Below are positions 17,899 to 25,791 of a DNA stretch of 64,000 bases, piece by piece. The notes beneath the pieces were generated by a model, which was not told where the DNA came from, searched no databases, and saw only the letters and a list, made by a program, of their open reading frames with translations. Source of the stretch: Clostridiales bacterium (GTDB taxonomy: Bacteria > Bacillota > Clostridia > Christensenellales > CAG-314). Location of the stretch: contig JAFLVJ010000008.1 of assembly GCA_022508375.1 (NCBI GenBank), positions 1-64,000 of the forward strand, given 5' to 3'. Position 1 is the first letter of the stretch, and the number at the start of each line of letters is the position of its first letter. A program made the position numbers and the translations under genes.

Positions 17899-17930
17899 AA
17901 AATCTGCAAACAGTTTGGTTTGCAGATTTT
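17899..17930 (-). terminator. serS terminator
   Basis: A perfect 13-bp stem AAAATCTGCAAAC (17899-17911) / GTTTGCAGATTTT (17918-17930) lies 17 bases after the serS stop on the minus strand. Confidence 0.85.
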
Positions 17931-17946
17931 TGGTTATTAGTATTTG

Positions 17947-19230
17947 TTATTTTTTAATTGGTTCAAGTTTTGTCATACCGCCCATGTACTTGCGCAGCAC
18001 CTTGGGGATTGTTACCGAACCGTCGGCGTTTTGGTTTTGCTCCAGTATGGCGGGGAAGACGCGGCTTGTTGCAAGTCCGCTTGCGTTTAGCGTGTGCATA
18101 AATTCCAACTTCTTGTCCGAGTCCTTACGGTAACGCATGTTGCCTCGGCGCGCTTGGTAGTCACGAGCGTTACTTGCCGAGCTTACTTCCTTGTAGATAT
18201 TCATAGATGGGATGTAAATTTCGATATCGTAAGTGCGAGCCATGCTATCCGAGCAGTCGCCTGCGGCAAGCTTGCTAAGTTGATAGTGCAGTCCCAGTCC
18301 TTCAACAAGTCCGCATGCCATATTTACCATTTCTTCAAATGCCTCGTCCGACTTGTCGGCGGTAGTGTATTGGAACAGCTCCACCTTGTTGAACTGATGT
18401 CCGCGTATCATTCCGCGTTCTTCTGCGCGGTAGCTACCTGCTTCACGACGGAAGCATGCAGAGTAGCCGAAGAACTTCTTCGGTAGTTCGCTTTCGGGTA
18501 AAATTTCGTCGCGGTATAAGTTTACAAGAGCAGTTTCCGCAGTGGGGAGCATGAACTTCTTGCCTTCGGCGTTAGCCAGTTGATATACGTCGTCCTCGAA
18601 CTTGGGGAACTGTCCTGCGGTAAGTCCGCATTCGTACGTCAGCATGTAGGGTGGCAACATGAAGGTGTAACCCTTAGCAATGTGGCTGTCGATGAAGTAG
18701 TTGAGGAGCGCCCATTCCAGACGTGCTCCAAGTCCTGTGTAAATCCAGCTTCCGTTACCTGCAAGTTTTGCTCCACGCTCGTAATCGATGAGTCCCAGTG
18801 ACTTAGCCAGGTCAACGTGGTTTTTCGCTTCAAACTTAAATACTGGCTTGGTTCCAAACGTTTTGATAGGTACGTTGTTTTCCTTGCCGCCTGCAAGCAA
18901 ATCTTCGTCGGGAAGGTTGGGCAAGCGAAGCAAAAAGTCGCGTATCTTGTCGTTTACTACGTTGAGTTCGGCATCCTGCTCAGCGATTTTGTCACCCAGT
19001 GCCTTCATTTCGGCAATGGTAGCGGATACGTCCTTTCCTTCCTTTTTAAGCTTGGGGATTTCGCCGGAAACTTTGTTTCGCTCCGCCTTCATGGCTTCGG
19101 TGCTTGCAATCAAAGCCTTGCGTTGTTCGTCCAATGCCAAAAATTCGGTAAAGTCGATATCCTTGCCACGCTTCAAATATCTTTGGCGAATAGCCTCTGC
19201 GTCTTGTCTTATCAAATTTACATCTATCAT
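17947..19230 (-). CDS. serS: Seryl-tRNA synthetase
   Basis: Charges tRNA-Ser (and tRNA-Sec where present) with serine in the cytoplasm. 427 residues, full length. It opens with MIDVNLIRQDAEAIR and the long antiparallel coiled-coil arm (about residues 28-105) that recognises the long variable arm of tRNA-Ser. Class II motif 2 (CFRREAGSYRAEERGMIRGH) is near residues 262-281, and motif 3 lies at the C-terminus (near 375-400). The ribosome site AAGGAG lies 9 bases before the ATG. It is divergent from cysS. I saw no T-box leader in the 210-base gap. Confidence 0.97.
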   Translation of the reverse strand: MIDVNLIRQDAEAIRQRYLKRGKDIDFTEFLALDEQRKALIASTEAMKAERNKVSGEIPKLKKEGKDVSATIAEMKALGDKIAEQDAELNVVNDKIRDFLLRLPNLPDEDLLAGGKENNVPIKTFGTKPVFKFEAKNHVDLAKSLGLIDYERGAKLAGNGSWIYTGLGARLEWALLNYFIDSHIAKGYTFMLPPYMLTYECGLTAGQFPKFEDDVYQLANAEGKKFMLPTAETALVNLYRDEILPESELPKKFFGYSACFRREAGSYRAEERGMIRGHQFNKVELFQYTTADKSDEAFEEMVNMACGLVEGLGLHYQLSKLAAGDCSDSMARTYDIEIYIPSMNIYKEVSSASNARDYQARRGNMRYRKDSDKKLEFMHTLNASGLATSRVFPAILEQNQNADGSVTIPKVLRKYMGGMTKLEPIKK

Positions 19231-19375
19231 AGTGGGTTAACTCCTTATATGTTACAAATGTTTAAATTCAAACCTAGTATAGTATTACATACCGCAATAC
19301 ACGAACCTCATTTATTTTAGCACACCGCTTGGATATTTGCAAATACATTTTTATCAATAGTTGCGTAATGCTTGT

Positions 19376-19405
19376 TTGCTTTTTACAAATGTGGTAGAAT
19401 ATAAT
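19376..19405 (+). promoter_or_regulatory. cysS promoter
   Basis: TTGCTT at 19376-19381 and a perfect TATAAT at 19400-19405 with an 18-base spacer. The leader before the ATG at 19441 is about 28 bases, too short for a T-box. Confidence 0.65.
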
Positions 19406-19440
19406 ACACAAATAGAAAAATTAACTTTTGAGGTAACGAT

Positions 19441-20832
19441 ATGCAACTTAGAGTTTTCAACACTCTCACCCGCAAAAAGGAAAAATTTGTTCCGATAAAG
19501 CCGGGCCAGGTATCAATGTACACTTGCGGTCCCACCGTCTATAAACCCGCAACCATAGGCAACTTGCGCGCGTACGTATTTATGGACGAATTGCGTAGGG
19601 TACTTGAGTACGACGGGATGAAAGTCAAGTCCGTCATGAACATAACCGACGTGGGGCATTTGGTATCCGACGGCGACGACGGAGAGGACAAGATGCAAAA
19701 GTCCGCCAAGGAGCAGGGCTTGACTCCGTTGGAAATTGCCAGCGCCATCACCGCACAATTTATGAAGGATATCGACGCATTGAACATCAAGCGTCCTACA
19801 GTCTGCCCCAAGGCTACGGACAACATCCCCGAAATGATTGCTGTAGTGCAGTCTTTGTTGGACAAGGGTTACGCTTACGAAACGGAAGATGGGATTTATT
19901 TTTCGGTGGAAAAGTTTCCCGCATACGGTAAGCTTAGCGGAATCAACCTCGAGGAACAACGTCACGGCGCGCGCGTGGAAGTCAACAGTTTCAAGCGTCA
20001 CCCAATCGACTTCGCGCTGTGGAAGAAGGCTCAGCCCAATCACTTGCAGCAGTGGGATAGCCCTTGGGGGCGCAGTTTCCCCGGTTGGCACATAGAGTGT
20101 ACCGCCATGAGCGTCAAGTACCTCGGTGAACAATTCGATATTCACACGGGCGGTATCGACCACATTCCCATTCACCACGAAAACGAAATTGCGCAAGGCG
20201 AAAGCTGGCTTGGACACAAGATTGTCAACTACTGGCTACACAACGAGTTTTTGCTTGTAGATGGCGGCAAGATGAGTAAGTCGCTAGGCAACAACTACCT
20301 GCTCTCCGACCTCGAAGCCAAGGGATTTTCACCCCTGGTGTTCCGTTATTTCTGCCTTAACGTTCAATACAGACAAAAGATAAACTTCACGTGGGACGGT
20401 ATGGCGGCTGCAAAGACTGCCTACGACAAGCTTTGCGCTCAACTCGTAGCACACAAAAACAGTCCCGCTGCAACCGACCCCGAAATAATTGCCGACTTTA
20501 AAAAGAAGTTTGAGGAAGCAATCAACGACGACCTCAACATTCCCCTTGCAATGGGCGTGCTGTGGACGATGTTGAAGCAACCCAAGTCCAAGGATATTTA
20601 CAAGCTTGCTCTCGCTTTCGACAAAGTGTTTGCGTTGAACTTCGACAAGGTGAAGGAAGCTCCTAAGGAACAGTTGGACGTTCCCGCGGATATATTGGCG
20701 TTGGCTCAAGAGCGCCTTGTTGCACGCAAATCCAAGAACTGGGCGGAAAGCGACCGTCTGCGCGACGAAATTGCAAACCGCGGTTACCTTATCAAGGACA
20801 CTGTGGACGGATTTGATATTACGAAAAAGTGA
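19441..20832 (+). CDS. cysS: Cysteinyl-tRNA synthetase
   Basis: Charges tRNA-Cys. 463 residues, normal length, class I fold. The zinc site is complete: Cys in TCGPTVY (about residue 28), Cys in HIECTAMS (about 220), then His and Glu in [10 protein letters not shown]. The KMSKS loop is intact ([10 protein letters not shown]). The HIGH-type signature reads TIGN ([13 protein letters not shown]): the first His is replaced by Thr. Binding site and length are otherwise intact, so I expect a working enzyme. It is followed by yabP after a hairpin, the serS-cysS-yab order placing translation genes beside sporulation genes. Confidence 0.96.
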   Translation: MQLRVFNTLTRKKEKFVPIKPGQVSMYTCGPTVYKPATIGNLRAYVFMDELRRVLEYDGMKVKSVMNITDVGHLVSDGDDGEDKMQKSAKEQGLTPLEIASAITAQFMKDIDALNIKRPTVCPKATDNIPEMIAVVQSLLDKGYAYETEDGIYFSVEKFPAYGKLSGINLEEQRHGARVEVNSFKRHPIDFALWKKAQPNHLQQWDSPWGRSFPGWHIECTAMSVKYLGEQFDIHTGGIDHIPIHHENEIAQGESWLGHKIVNYWLHNEFLLVDGGKMSKSLGNNYLLSDLEAKGFSPLVFRYFCLNVQYRQKINFTWDGMAAAKTAYDKLCAQLVAHKNSPAATDPEIIADFKKKFEEAINDDLNIPLAMGVLWTMLKQPKSKDIYKLALAFDKVFALNFDKVKEAPKEQLDVPADILALAQERLVARKSKNWAESDRLRDEIANRGYLIKDTVDGFDITKK

Positions 20833-20849
20833 CGCGAATATAGATATTG

Positions 20850-20882
20850 CCCCTTGCATATTGTAGTGCAAGGGGATTTTTT
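20850..20882 (+). terminator. Terminator-like hairpin overlapping the yabP ribosome site
   Basis: CCCCTTGCA (20850-20858) pairs with TGCAAGGGG (20867-20875), followed by A and six T (20877-20882). The 3' arm supplies AAGGGGA, the only Shine-Dalgarno for the ATG at 20883. Confidence 0.75.
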
Positions 20883-21134
20883 ATGCCAAGTGAAAAACAT
20901 TCGTTTAGTTTCGACAACAATATTTTTACCGTCAAGGGCGTCAAGCAAGTGATGGAAATAAGTGAAAAGCAGGCGAGTTTCAAGTTGGAAAACAACACGC
21001 TAACCGTCAAGGGCAGCGGGCTCAACGTAATCAAGTTAGATAAGGAACAGGGCGTAGTCGTTCTGGAAGTAAGCTCTCTTACAAGTTTAGGCTACCGTCA
21101 AAGCGGCGTAAGTATCAAGGGACTGTTTCGTTGA
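20883..21134 (+). CDS. yabP: Sporulation protein YabP
   Basis: 83 residues, the usual size. Required for spore cortex formation in Bacillus; it is made in the mother cell and is related to YqfC. Visible features are two short repeated beta units (NIFTVKGVKQVMEIS and NTLTVKGSGLNVIKLD), typical of the YabP/YqfC family. The start at 20883 is the one served by AAGGGGA. The stop overlaps the ATG of yabQ (TGATG), as in other spore formers. Neighbours yabQ and divIC confirm the identity. Confidence 0.92.
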   Translation: MPSEKHSFSFDNNIFTVKGVKQVMEISEKQASFKLENNTLTVKGSGLNVIKLDKEQGVVVLEVSSLTSLGYRQSGVSIKGLFR

Positions 21135-21706
21135 TGCTGGGTGAAGGTATCGAACAACTGCGCGTTTTTGCCGTATTTGTGGCGCTTGGGGTGGGATTTT
21201 GTTGCCTGTACATTTTTTGCGTGGGGCTTACAAGGTCCAGACTTGCCGCCATTATTTTCGACAGCTTATTTGGCGCGCTGTGTCTTTACGTTGTGTGGAA
21301 GGTCAACCTCGAAATCAACAACGGAGAGTGTCGCGCCTTCCTGTTTGTGGGGCTTGCGCTAGGGTCGGCAATATCTTTTGTTACTTGCAAAAGTACGCTT
21401 GACAAACTGTCCTCTTTGCTGTATAATCTGCTTACTATTGAGAGGGCAAACAATGGAACGCATATTTTACAAAAAATGGTCAGCAGCAATATTCGTAATG
21501 GCGATACTGTTAGTGGTGGTACTGATGTGCATGCTACTGGTGAATCTGACGCAGATGTCGTCACTGCGCGCCCGCGCAGACGAGCTCGTGAAACTCATCG
21601 AAGAAGCGAAGCACGACGTACAAAAACAACAAGAACTGCTCGAATACATGCAATCAAACGAGTACGTCAAGGAATGGGCCGAACAAAACGACCTCATCAG
21701 CGGTGA
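21134..21706 (+). CDS. yabQ: Sporulation protein YabQ, with a C-terminus overlapping divIC
   Basis: A multi-pass membrane protein needed for cortex synthesis. Four hydrophobic segments lie in residues of about 8-95 (first FAVFVALGVGFCCLYIFCVG), matching the YabQ family. The frame does not stop there: it runs on for 254 bases inside the next gene in another frame and gives an Arg-rich tail (ARPRRRARETHRRSEARR) typical of an out-of-frame reading. The membrane part is surely real. The tail may be real, or the true stop may have been lost by mutation. Start ATG overlaps the yabP stop. Confidence 0.78.
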   Translation: MLGEGIEQLRVFAVFVALGVGFCCLYIFCVGLTRSRLAAIIFDSLFGALCLYVVWKVNLEINNGECRAFLFVGLALGSAISFVTCKSTLDKLSSLLYNLLTIERANNGTHILQKMVSSNIRNGDTVSGGTDVHATGESDADVVTARPRRRARETHRRSEARRTKTTRTARIHAIKRVRQGMGRTKRPHQR

Positions 21707-21746
21707 AGATGTGTCTTGGATAAATGGTCTAAGTTCGCAAAAATAA
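21453..21746 (+). CDS. divIC: Septum formation initiator (DivIC/FtsB-like)
   Basis: 97 residues from the ATG at 21453 (MERIFYKKWSAAIFVM), behind GAGAGG. One N-terminal membrane helix (about residues 10-32) is followed by a coiled coil (about 35-75, LRARADELVKLIEEAKHDVQ), the architecture of DivIC/FtsB, which binds FtsL and links the divisome to peptidoglycan synthesis. Position after yabP-yabQ is the conserved one for divIC. A longer in-frame start at 21378 would lie deep within yabQ and has no ribosome site. Terminator follows. Confidence 0.85.
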   Translation: MERIFYKKWSAAIFVMAILLVVVLMCMLLVNLTQMSSLRARADELVKLIEEAKHDVQKQQELLEYMQSNEYVKEWAEQNDLISGEDVSWINGLSSQK

Positions 21747-21755
21747 CAAACATAA

Positions 21756-21784
21756 ATCTCTCACCCCGTGTGAGGGATTTTATT
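21756..21784 (+). terminator. Terminator of yabP-yabQ-divIC
   Basis: ATCTCTCAC (21756-21764) pairs with GTGAGGGAT (21770-21778) with one G-T pair, followed by TTTATTTT. Confidence 0.75.
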
Positions 21785-21839
21785 TTGTAATGAAAGTGTT
21801 TACGTGTAAATTTTGGGTAACAATAATTCAGGAGATAAA

Positions 21840-23003
21840 ATGGCTAAGAAAGTTAAACTCGCCAATAAATTTTTAATCGGAGCGGCAATCAATCTGTACG
21901 GTAAGCCCAAGTTTGCCAAGCAAGTCAAGCTTATTACCGACGGTTCGCTCAAGAAACTTAAACCGCCCTTCGTCGTGGTGGCAAATCATGCCAGTTTCGT
22001 GGACGTGGGGGGACTTATCATGTCTATGTACCCCACCTGCGCCAACTTCGTAATATCCGTTACGCAATTGGTGCAGTGGCCGTCCCTCATCAAGAGCATG
22101 GGCGTACTGCCGAAAAAACAGTTTACCGTCGATACATCCCTTATTCGCGATATCAAGTACGTTTTGTCCTGTAACCGTCCGGTGGTAATTTATCCCGAAG
22201 CAAAGCTGTCGGTAGTGGGTACGCCTAATATCATCAAGCCTGCTATTGCCAAGCTTGTCAAGATGCTCAAGGTTCCTCTTGTTACAGTGTGTTTTAACGG
22301 AACGTATTTGCACAAACCGCGTTGGTCCAAGACCAAGCGCAAGGTGCCCGTCCGTCTTGACGTAAAGGTGGCGGTGGCCTCGAACGAAGTGGAAACAATA
22401 ACCGCTGCGGAAATTCACGAGCGTATTGTGCGCAACCTGTCCTATGACGACTACGCGTATCAACTGGATAACAACATTGAAATCGACGTTCCCGACTTGG
22501 TGGAAGGATTGGAAAATATCCTGTACAAGTGTCCCCAGTGCGGGGAGGAATTTGTAATGACGGGACACGGTCACGAACTTACCTGTTCTAAGTGCGGTCA
22601 TACCGTTACGCAAAACAATCTCGGTCAGCTTGTCGGTGGTAAATTCGACAAGGTAACCGATTGGTATCAGTGGCAAACGGAGTGTGTTCGCGAGGAAATT
22701 TCCACCCCAGACTACCGTTTTTGCGCCTCATTCCGCGCGGAAAAGCTCGTAGGCAAGAAATATGTTGACATGGGCGACGCTGAGATCGTCCACGACAAGG
22801 ACGGTATTACCGCAAATTTTGCCGACCAATCCATTCATTACAAGGCAGGCGCTTTTTACACGCTGTCCTTTAACAACGACTACATTTATTTGCCAACAGC
22901 CGAGGCGGTGTACCGTTTCCGTAGGCTTGCTGACGTAGGTTGTACCACCAAGTTAAACCTGGCGGTAGAACAGCAGACAATTATGCTGGAAAACAACAGA
23001 TAA
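21840..23003 (+). CDS. PlsC-like acyltransferase with a C-terminal zinc ribbon
   Basis: 387 residues from the ATG at 21840 (AGGAGAT upstream). Residues of about 40-200 are a 1-acylglycerol-3-phosphate acyltransferase (PlsC/LPLAT) domain, with the catalytic NHASFVD (HX4D) near residue 52 and the VIYPEAK block near 118, the equivalent of EGTR. Residues of about 225-265 hold a four-cysteine zinc ribbon (CPQCGEE...CSKCGHT). A beta-rich C-terminal domain of about 120 residues follows. It probably acylates a lysophospholipid on the inner membrane face. The ribbon and tail are not part of ordinary PlsC, so the acceptor may differ. Confidence 0.85.
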   Translation: MAKKVKLANKFLIGAAINLYGKPKFAKQVKLITDGSLKKLKPPFVVVANHASFVDVGGLIMSMYPTCANFVISVTQLVQWPSLIKSMGVLPKKQFTVDTSLIRDIKYVLSCNRPVVIYPEAKLSVVGTPNIIKPAIAKLVKMLKVPLVTVCFNGTYLHKPRWSKTKRKVPVRLDVKVAVASNEVETITAAEIHERIVRNLSYDDYAYQLDNNIEIDVPDLVEGLENILYKCPQCGEEFVMTGHGHELTCSKCGHTVTQNNLGQLVGGKFDKVTDWYQWQTECVREEISTPDYRFCASFRAEKLVGKKYVDMGDAEIVHDKDGITANFADQSIHYKAGAFYTLSFNNDYIYLPTAEAVYRFRRLADVGCTTKLNLAVEQQTIMLENNR

Positions 23004-23011
23004 TTCTAAAT

Positions 23012-23045
23012 AAATTCGGGCAACATTTTTTTGCCCGAATTTTTA
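23012..23045 (+). terminator. Terminator of the acyltransferase gene
   Basis: AAATTCGGGCAA (23012-23023) pairs with TTGCCCGAATTT (23031-23042), followed by more T. Confidence 0.85.
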
Positions 23046-23229
23046 TACTTTTTTTAGCGTAAAACAGTTTACAATTTTACCGAATAATGTTAAATTATTT
23101 GCGCTTAGTTACTAAGCGGCTAAACAAGATAGCTTTTTTATGAATAAGTTTTGCGCAGTTGGATACAATACCTTAGCAATTATATAAAACCGGCGTAACT
23201 TATTTAATTAACAAACTAACGGAGATAAC

Positions 23230-23721
23230 ATGGGAAAGTACAAAAAATGTCCGCGTTGTGAACTGAACTATATCTTGCAAGATGAGGAAATGTGCGACAT
23301 CTGCAAGGCGGAGTTGGGGCTTGACAGCAGAATAGTGCTGTTGGACGATATTATCGACGACGATGAACCGCTAAAGCTTTGTCCCGTATGCAAAACGTCC
23401 TATATCGGCATGGATGAAGACATGTGCGAAAATTGTCTATCCAATTACAAGCGCGCGGAAACGGGCGAGTTGGACGAAGACAACGACGACTGGCGTACCT
23501 ACCTCGACGACGAAGACACCAAGGATACCGACGAAGACGACATCATTCCTCTTGAAGAAATGGAGGACGACAGCGACTACGACGATGACTTCGAGGATGA
23601 AGAAAATATGAATATGGAGTTGGACGATTATCCCGATGATCTTACGGACGACTTCGAAGATCTTGATGACGACGAGGATTACGACGACGAAGATGAGGAT
23701 GATGACGACGACGATTTTTAG
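23230..23721 (+). CDS. Double zinc-ribbon protein with a strongly acidic tail
   Basis: 163 residues. Two four-cysteine units make the N-terminal 75 residues: CPRC...CDIC (residues 8-26) and CPVC...CENC (residues 53-70), each spaced like a rubredoxin-type zinc ribbon. From about residue 80 to the end nearly every residue is Asp or Glu, ending in a run of seven Asp before the final Phe. A nucleic-acid-mimicking or RNA-polymerase-associated role is conceivable, but I do not recognise the family. Single gene with its own terminator. Confidence 0.75.
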   Translation: MGKYKKCPRCELNYILQDEEMCDICKAELGLDSRIVLLDDIIDDDEPLKLCPVCKTSYIGMDEDMCENCLSNYKRAETGELDEDNDDWRTYLDDEDTKDTDEDDIIPLEEMEDDSDYDDDFEDEENMNMELDDYPDDLTDDFEDLDDDEDYDDEDEDDDDDDF

Positions 23722-23758
23722 TTGAAGTAACATTGTTCAGTAAATAATAATTAACAAA

Positions 23759-23793
23759 AACTTGGGTTACCTATTTGAACCCAAGTTTTTTTT
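23759..23793 (+). terminator. Terminator of the acidic zinc-ribbon gene
   Basis: AACTTGGGTT (23759-23768) pairs with AACCCAAGTT (23778-23787), followed by T. Confidence 0.85.
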
Positions 23794-23883
23794 GAATATT
23801 TTTTTCACCACATGTCAACAATATTGTAAATTTATAACTATGTTTTTCGCGTAGTAATTAGCGTAAAATAAACGGAGTGAATC

Positions 23884-24132
23884 ATGAAAAGTGCGTTGGA
23901 TATAGACGGAGCAAAGAGCTTGGTGCTGAATTTATTGGGACGTAGTGTTGACGTCAAGCTTAATCGCGGACGAAACAAAATAAAGCGCTACAAGGGAGTT
24001 ATCAGTGAGGCACACTCCAACGTTTTTGTGATAAAACTTACCGACGACATCTTTGACAGAATCAGCTGCAGCTATATTGACCTGGTATGTGGCGAAATAT
24101 CATTGCGCGAAATGTCATCATCCATTGTTTGA
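23884..24132 (+). CDS. veg: Veg family protein
   Basis: 82 residues, the usual size for Veg, a small beta-barrel protein linked to biofilm regulation and spore outgrowth in Bacillus. The conserved core GRSVDVKLNRGRNKIKRYKG is present at about residues 19-38, followed by YIDLVCGEI-type strands. The ribosome site is CGGAG, 7 bases ahead. Veg followed by a SPOCS/LysM gene and ispE is a conserved order in Clostridia, which supports the call. Confidence 0.93.
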   Translation: MKSALDIDGAKSLVLNLLGRSVDVKLNRGRNKIKRYKGVISEAHSNVFVIKLTDDIFDRISCSYIDLVCGEISLREMSSSIV

Positions 24133-24242
24133 CACAATTTTTTATAAATCGTCCCCTGCAAAATAAATTTGCTTGGTCTATTGTTGCGAAAATCCCCGTA
24201 TATTACAGTGAAATCGAGCAGCTTTGGGCTAAGGGGGTTTTT

Positions 24243-25721
24243 ATGTCAAACGTGCAATTTGGTAATATGTCCTGTCTTTCACGTAAGTTTATCGGTAAAA
24301 TTCAAACGGCGGAAAGCGTACGTATTTCCGTCAAGACGGATATTCGTGAAGTGTTGTCGGTAGGAGTGGACTCCGCTGTCAACAGCTACGAGTCAAGTCA
24401 GGGCGAAGTATCATTCTATGGCAAAACAAATATTAAATTTTTGTATTCCGACGGTACGACGGTGCTCAGTTCGGGATATAGCGCCGACTTTACGGCAAGC
24501 ATGACAAGCGAACTGTTGGATACCGACAGCAAGCTGACTTTCGATGTGGTAACAGTGGATAGCAAGGTGGATATAAACGCCAACACAGCAATGCTTACCA
24601 TTTTGCTTGAAGTTACGGCATATGCCTATGTATCCGACTCCGTACCGTATATGTTGGGATCCGATGAGGTATTTTGTAAGACGGATGGGGTGGAAATTTT
24701 ACAGTCGTGCAATATTGTCAACTTGCCGATAGTAATCGACGAGGAGCTCAATGCCACTCGCAACATCACCACGGTACTCGTTGCGGAAAGCAACCTGTGC
24801 GCCACCGACTACACTGTCATGAGCGGTGTGCTGCGTATTGCAGGTGACGCTTCGGTGCGCTTGACTTATGTGTCGGAGGGTAAGATAGTGACTGATACGT
24901 TACCCTTCAGCTTTGAACGGGAACTGGACGCTACCGGCATTGATGCCGACAGTCAACTGAGGCTATCGTTAACCGTCAAAAACACCAAGGTGCGCTTGGA
25001 TATATCGGAAAACGAAGTCAACACGGCGTTCACTGTGGAGATAACCGCAAACGCGCGTATCGAAGCAACCAAGATTGGCGTCATAGACGTTGTAAACGAC
25101 GCATACGGCTCCAATTGCGATTTCCTGTTGGAACGCAGAAGCCTTACCACAACCTTACCCTGTGGCAGTACTACCGAGCGTAAGCGCATATCCGCAAGTC
25201 TGCCGCTCGATACCGACAAAACAGTATTGACCGCGGTAAACGTCGGGGCAGTGGTTACCAACTGCCAATCCATGGAACAAAGGGCGCTTATCGAAGGCGT
25301 GGTGTATGCAACGTTGTTGTACGCAACGGACGTAGGCACGGAAAGCGAGCAACTGGAACTGCCTTTCTCCGAAACGGTTGAGGTGGATTACCTTATGCCG
25401 CAGTGCCAATCCTTCGCCGATGTTGCGGTAATGGACTTCGCCGTCAAAGACAACGGCGGTTTGCAAGCGGAAATGGAACTGTGCATCGATATAGTCAGCG
25501 AACGCAACGTAACTTTTTCCGTTGTCGTTTCTGCCGAGGAGCAACCTTTTGACAAATCACAGTTGCCTGCTATCGAAGTGTGTTTAGCTCACAAGGGCGA
25601 AACGCTGTGGCAACTTGCCAAGGGATTACATATGTCGGAGGAAGATCTGCTCGCGACAAATCCCGAAATCACCAACCCGTTGGAGCAGGACGCAAGAATA
25701 GTCATATTTAACAAAATATAA
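24243..25721 (+). CDS. SPOCS (DUF3794)-LysM spore coat protein, SpoVID-like
   Basis: 492 residues from the ATG at 24243, served by AAGGGGG; the open frame upstream lacks a ribosome site and overlaps veg. Two or three SPOCS/DUF3794 units fill residues of about 30-430. The C-terminal 50 residues are a LysM domain (HKGETLWQLAKGLHMSEEDLLATNPEI) that binds peptidoglycan. This architecture is that of spore-coat encasement proteins such as SpoVID. It probably acts on the mother-cell side of the forespore. It lies between veg and ispE. Confidence 0.85.
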   Translation: MSNVQFGNMSCLSRKFIGKIQTAESVRISVKTDIREVLSVGVDSAVNSYESSQGEVSFYGKTNIKFLYSDGTTVLSSGYSADFTASMTSELLDTDSKLTFDVVTVDSKVDINANTAMLTILLEVTAYAYVSDSVPYMLGSDEVFCKTDGVEILQSCNIVNLPIVIDEELNATRNITTVLVAESNLCATDYTVMSGVLRIAGDASVRLTYVSEGKIVTDTLPFSFERELDATGIDADSQLRLSLTVKNTKVRLDISENEVNTAFTVEITANARIEATKIGVIDVVNDAYGSNCDFLLERRSLTTTLPCGSTTERKRISASLPLDTDKTVLTAVNVGAVVTNCQSMEQRALIEGVVYATLLYATDVGTESEQLELPFSETVEVDYLMPQCQSFADVAVMDFAVKDNGGLQAEMELCIDIVSERNVTFSVVVSAEEQPFDKSQLPAIEVCLAHKGETLWQLAKGLHMSEEDLLATNPEITNPLEQDARIVIFNKI

Positions 25722-25743
25722 TCCCGGTAGTCGGGTTTAGGAA

Positions 25744-25785
25744 AAAGCGTCAGGACTTGCGGTCTTGGCGCTTTTATGCTACAAT
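25744..25785 (+). promoter_or_regulatory. Terminator-like hairpin overlapping the ispE promoter
   Basis: AAAAGCG (25742-25749 region) pairs with CGCTTTTA (about 25769-25776), closing the SPOCS gene. Overlapping it, TTGCGG at 25757-25762 and TACAAT at 25780-25785 with a 17-base spacer form a promoter whose -10 ends six bases before the ispE GTG. Confidence 0.55.
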
Positions 25786-25791
25786 ACCATC

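Noticed and set aside
18817-19320. A frame on the plus strand running across the serS start
   Set aside because: It is antisense to the coiled-coil arm of serS and ends in AT-rich intergenic sequence without any expression signal.
19231-19440. T-box riboswitches ahead of serS, cysS and glyS
   Set aside because: Leaders are too short, and neither the conserved T-box sequence nor an antiterminator/terminator pair is present in any of the three.
23437-23733. A hydrophobic Val/Ile-rich frame on the minus strand at 23.5 kb
   Set aside because: It is the complement of the Asp/Glu tail codons (GAC/GAT give GTC/ATC) and is not an independent membrane protein.
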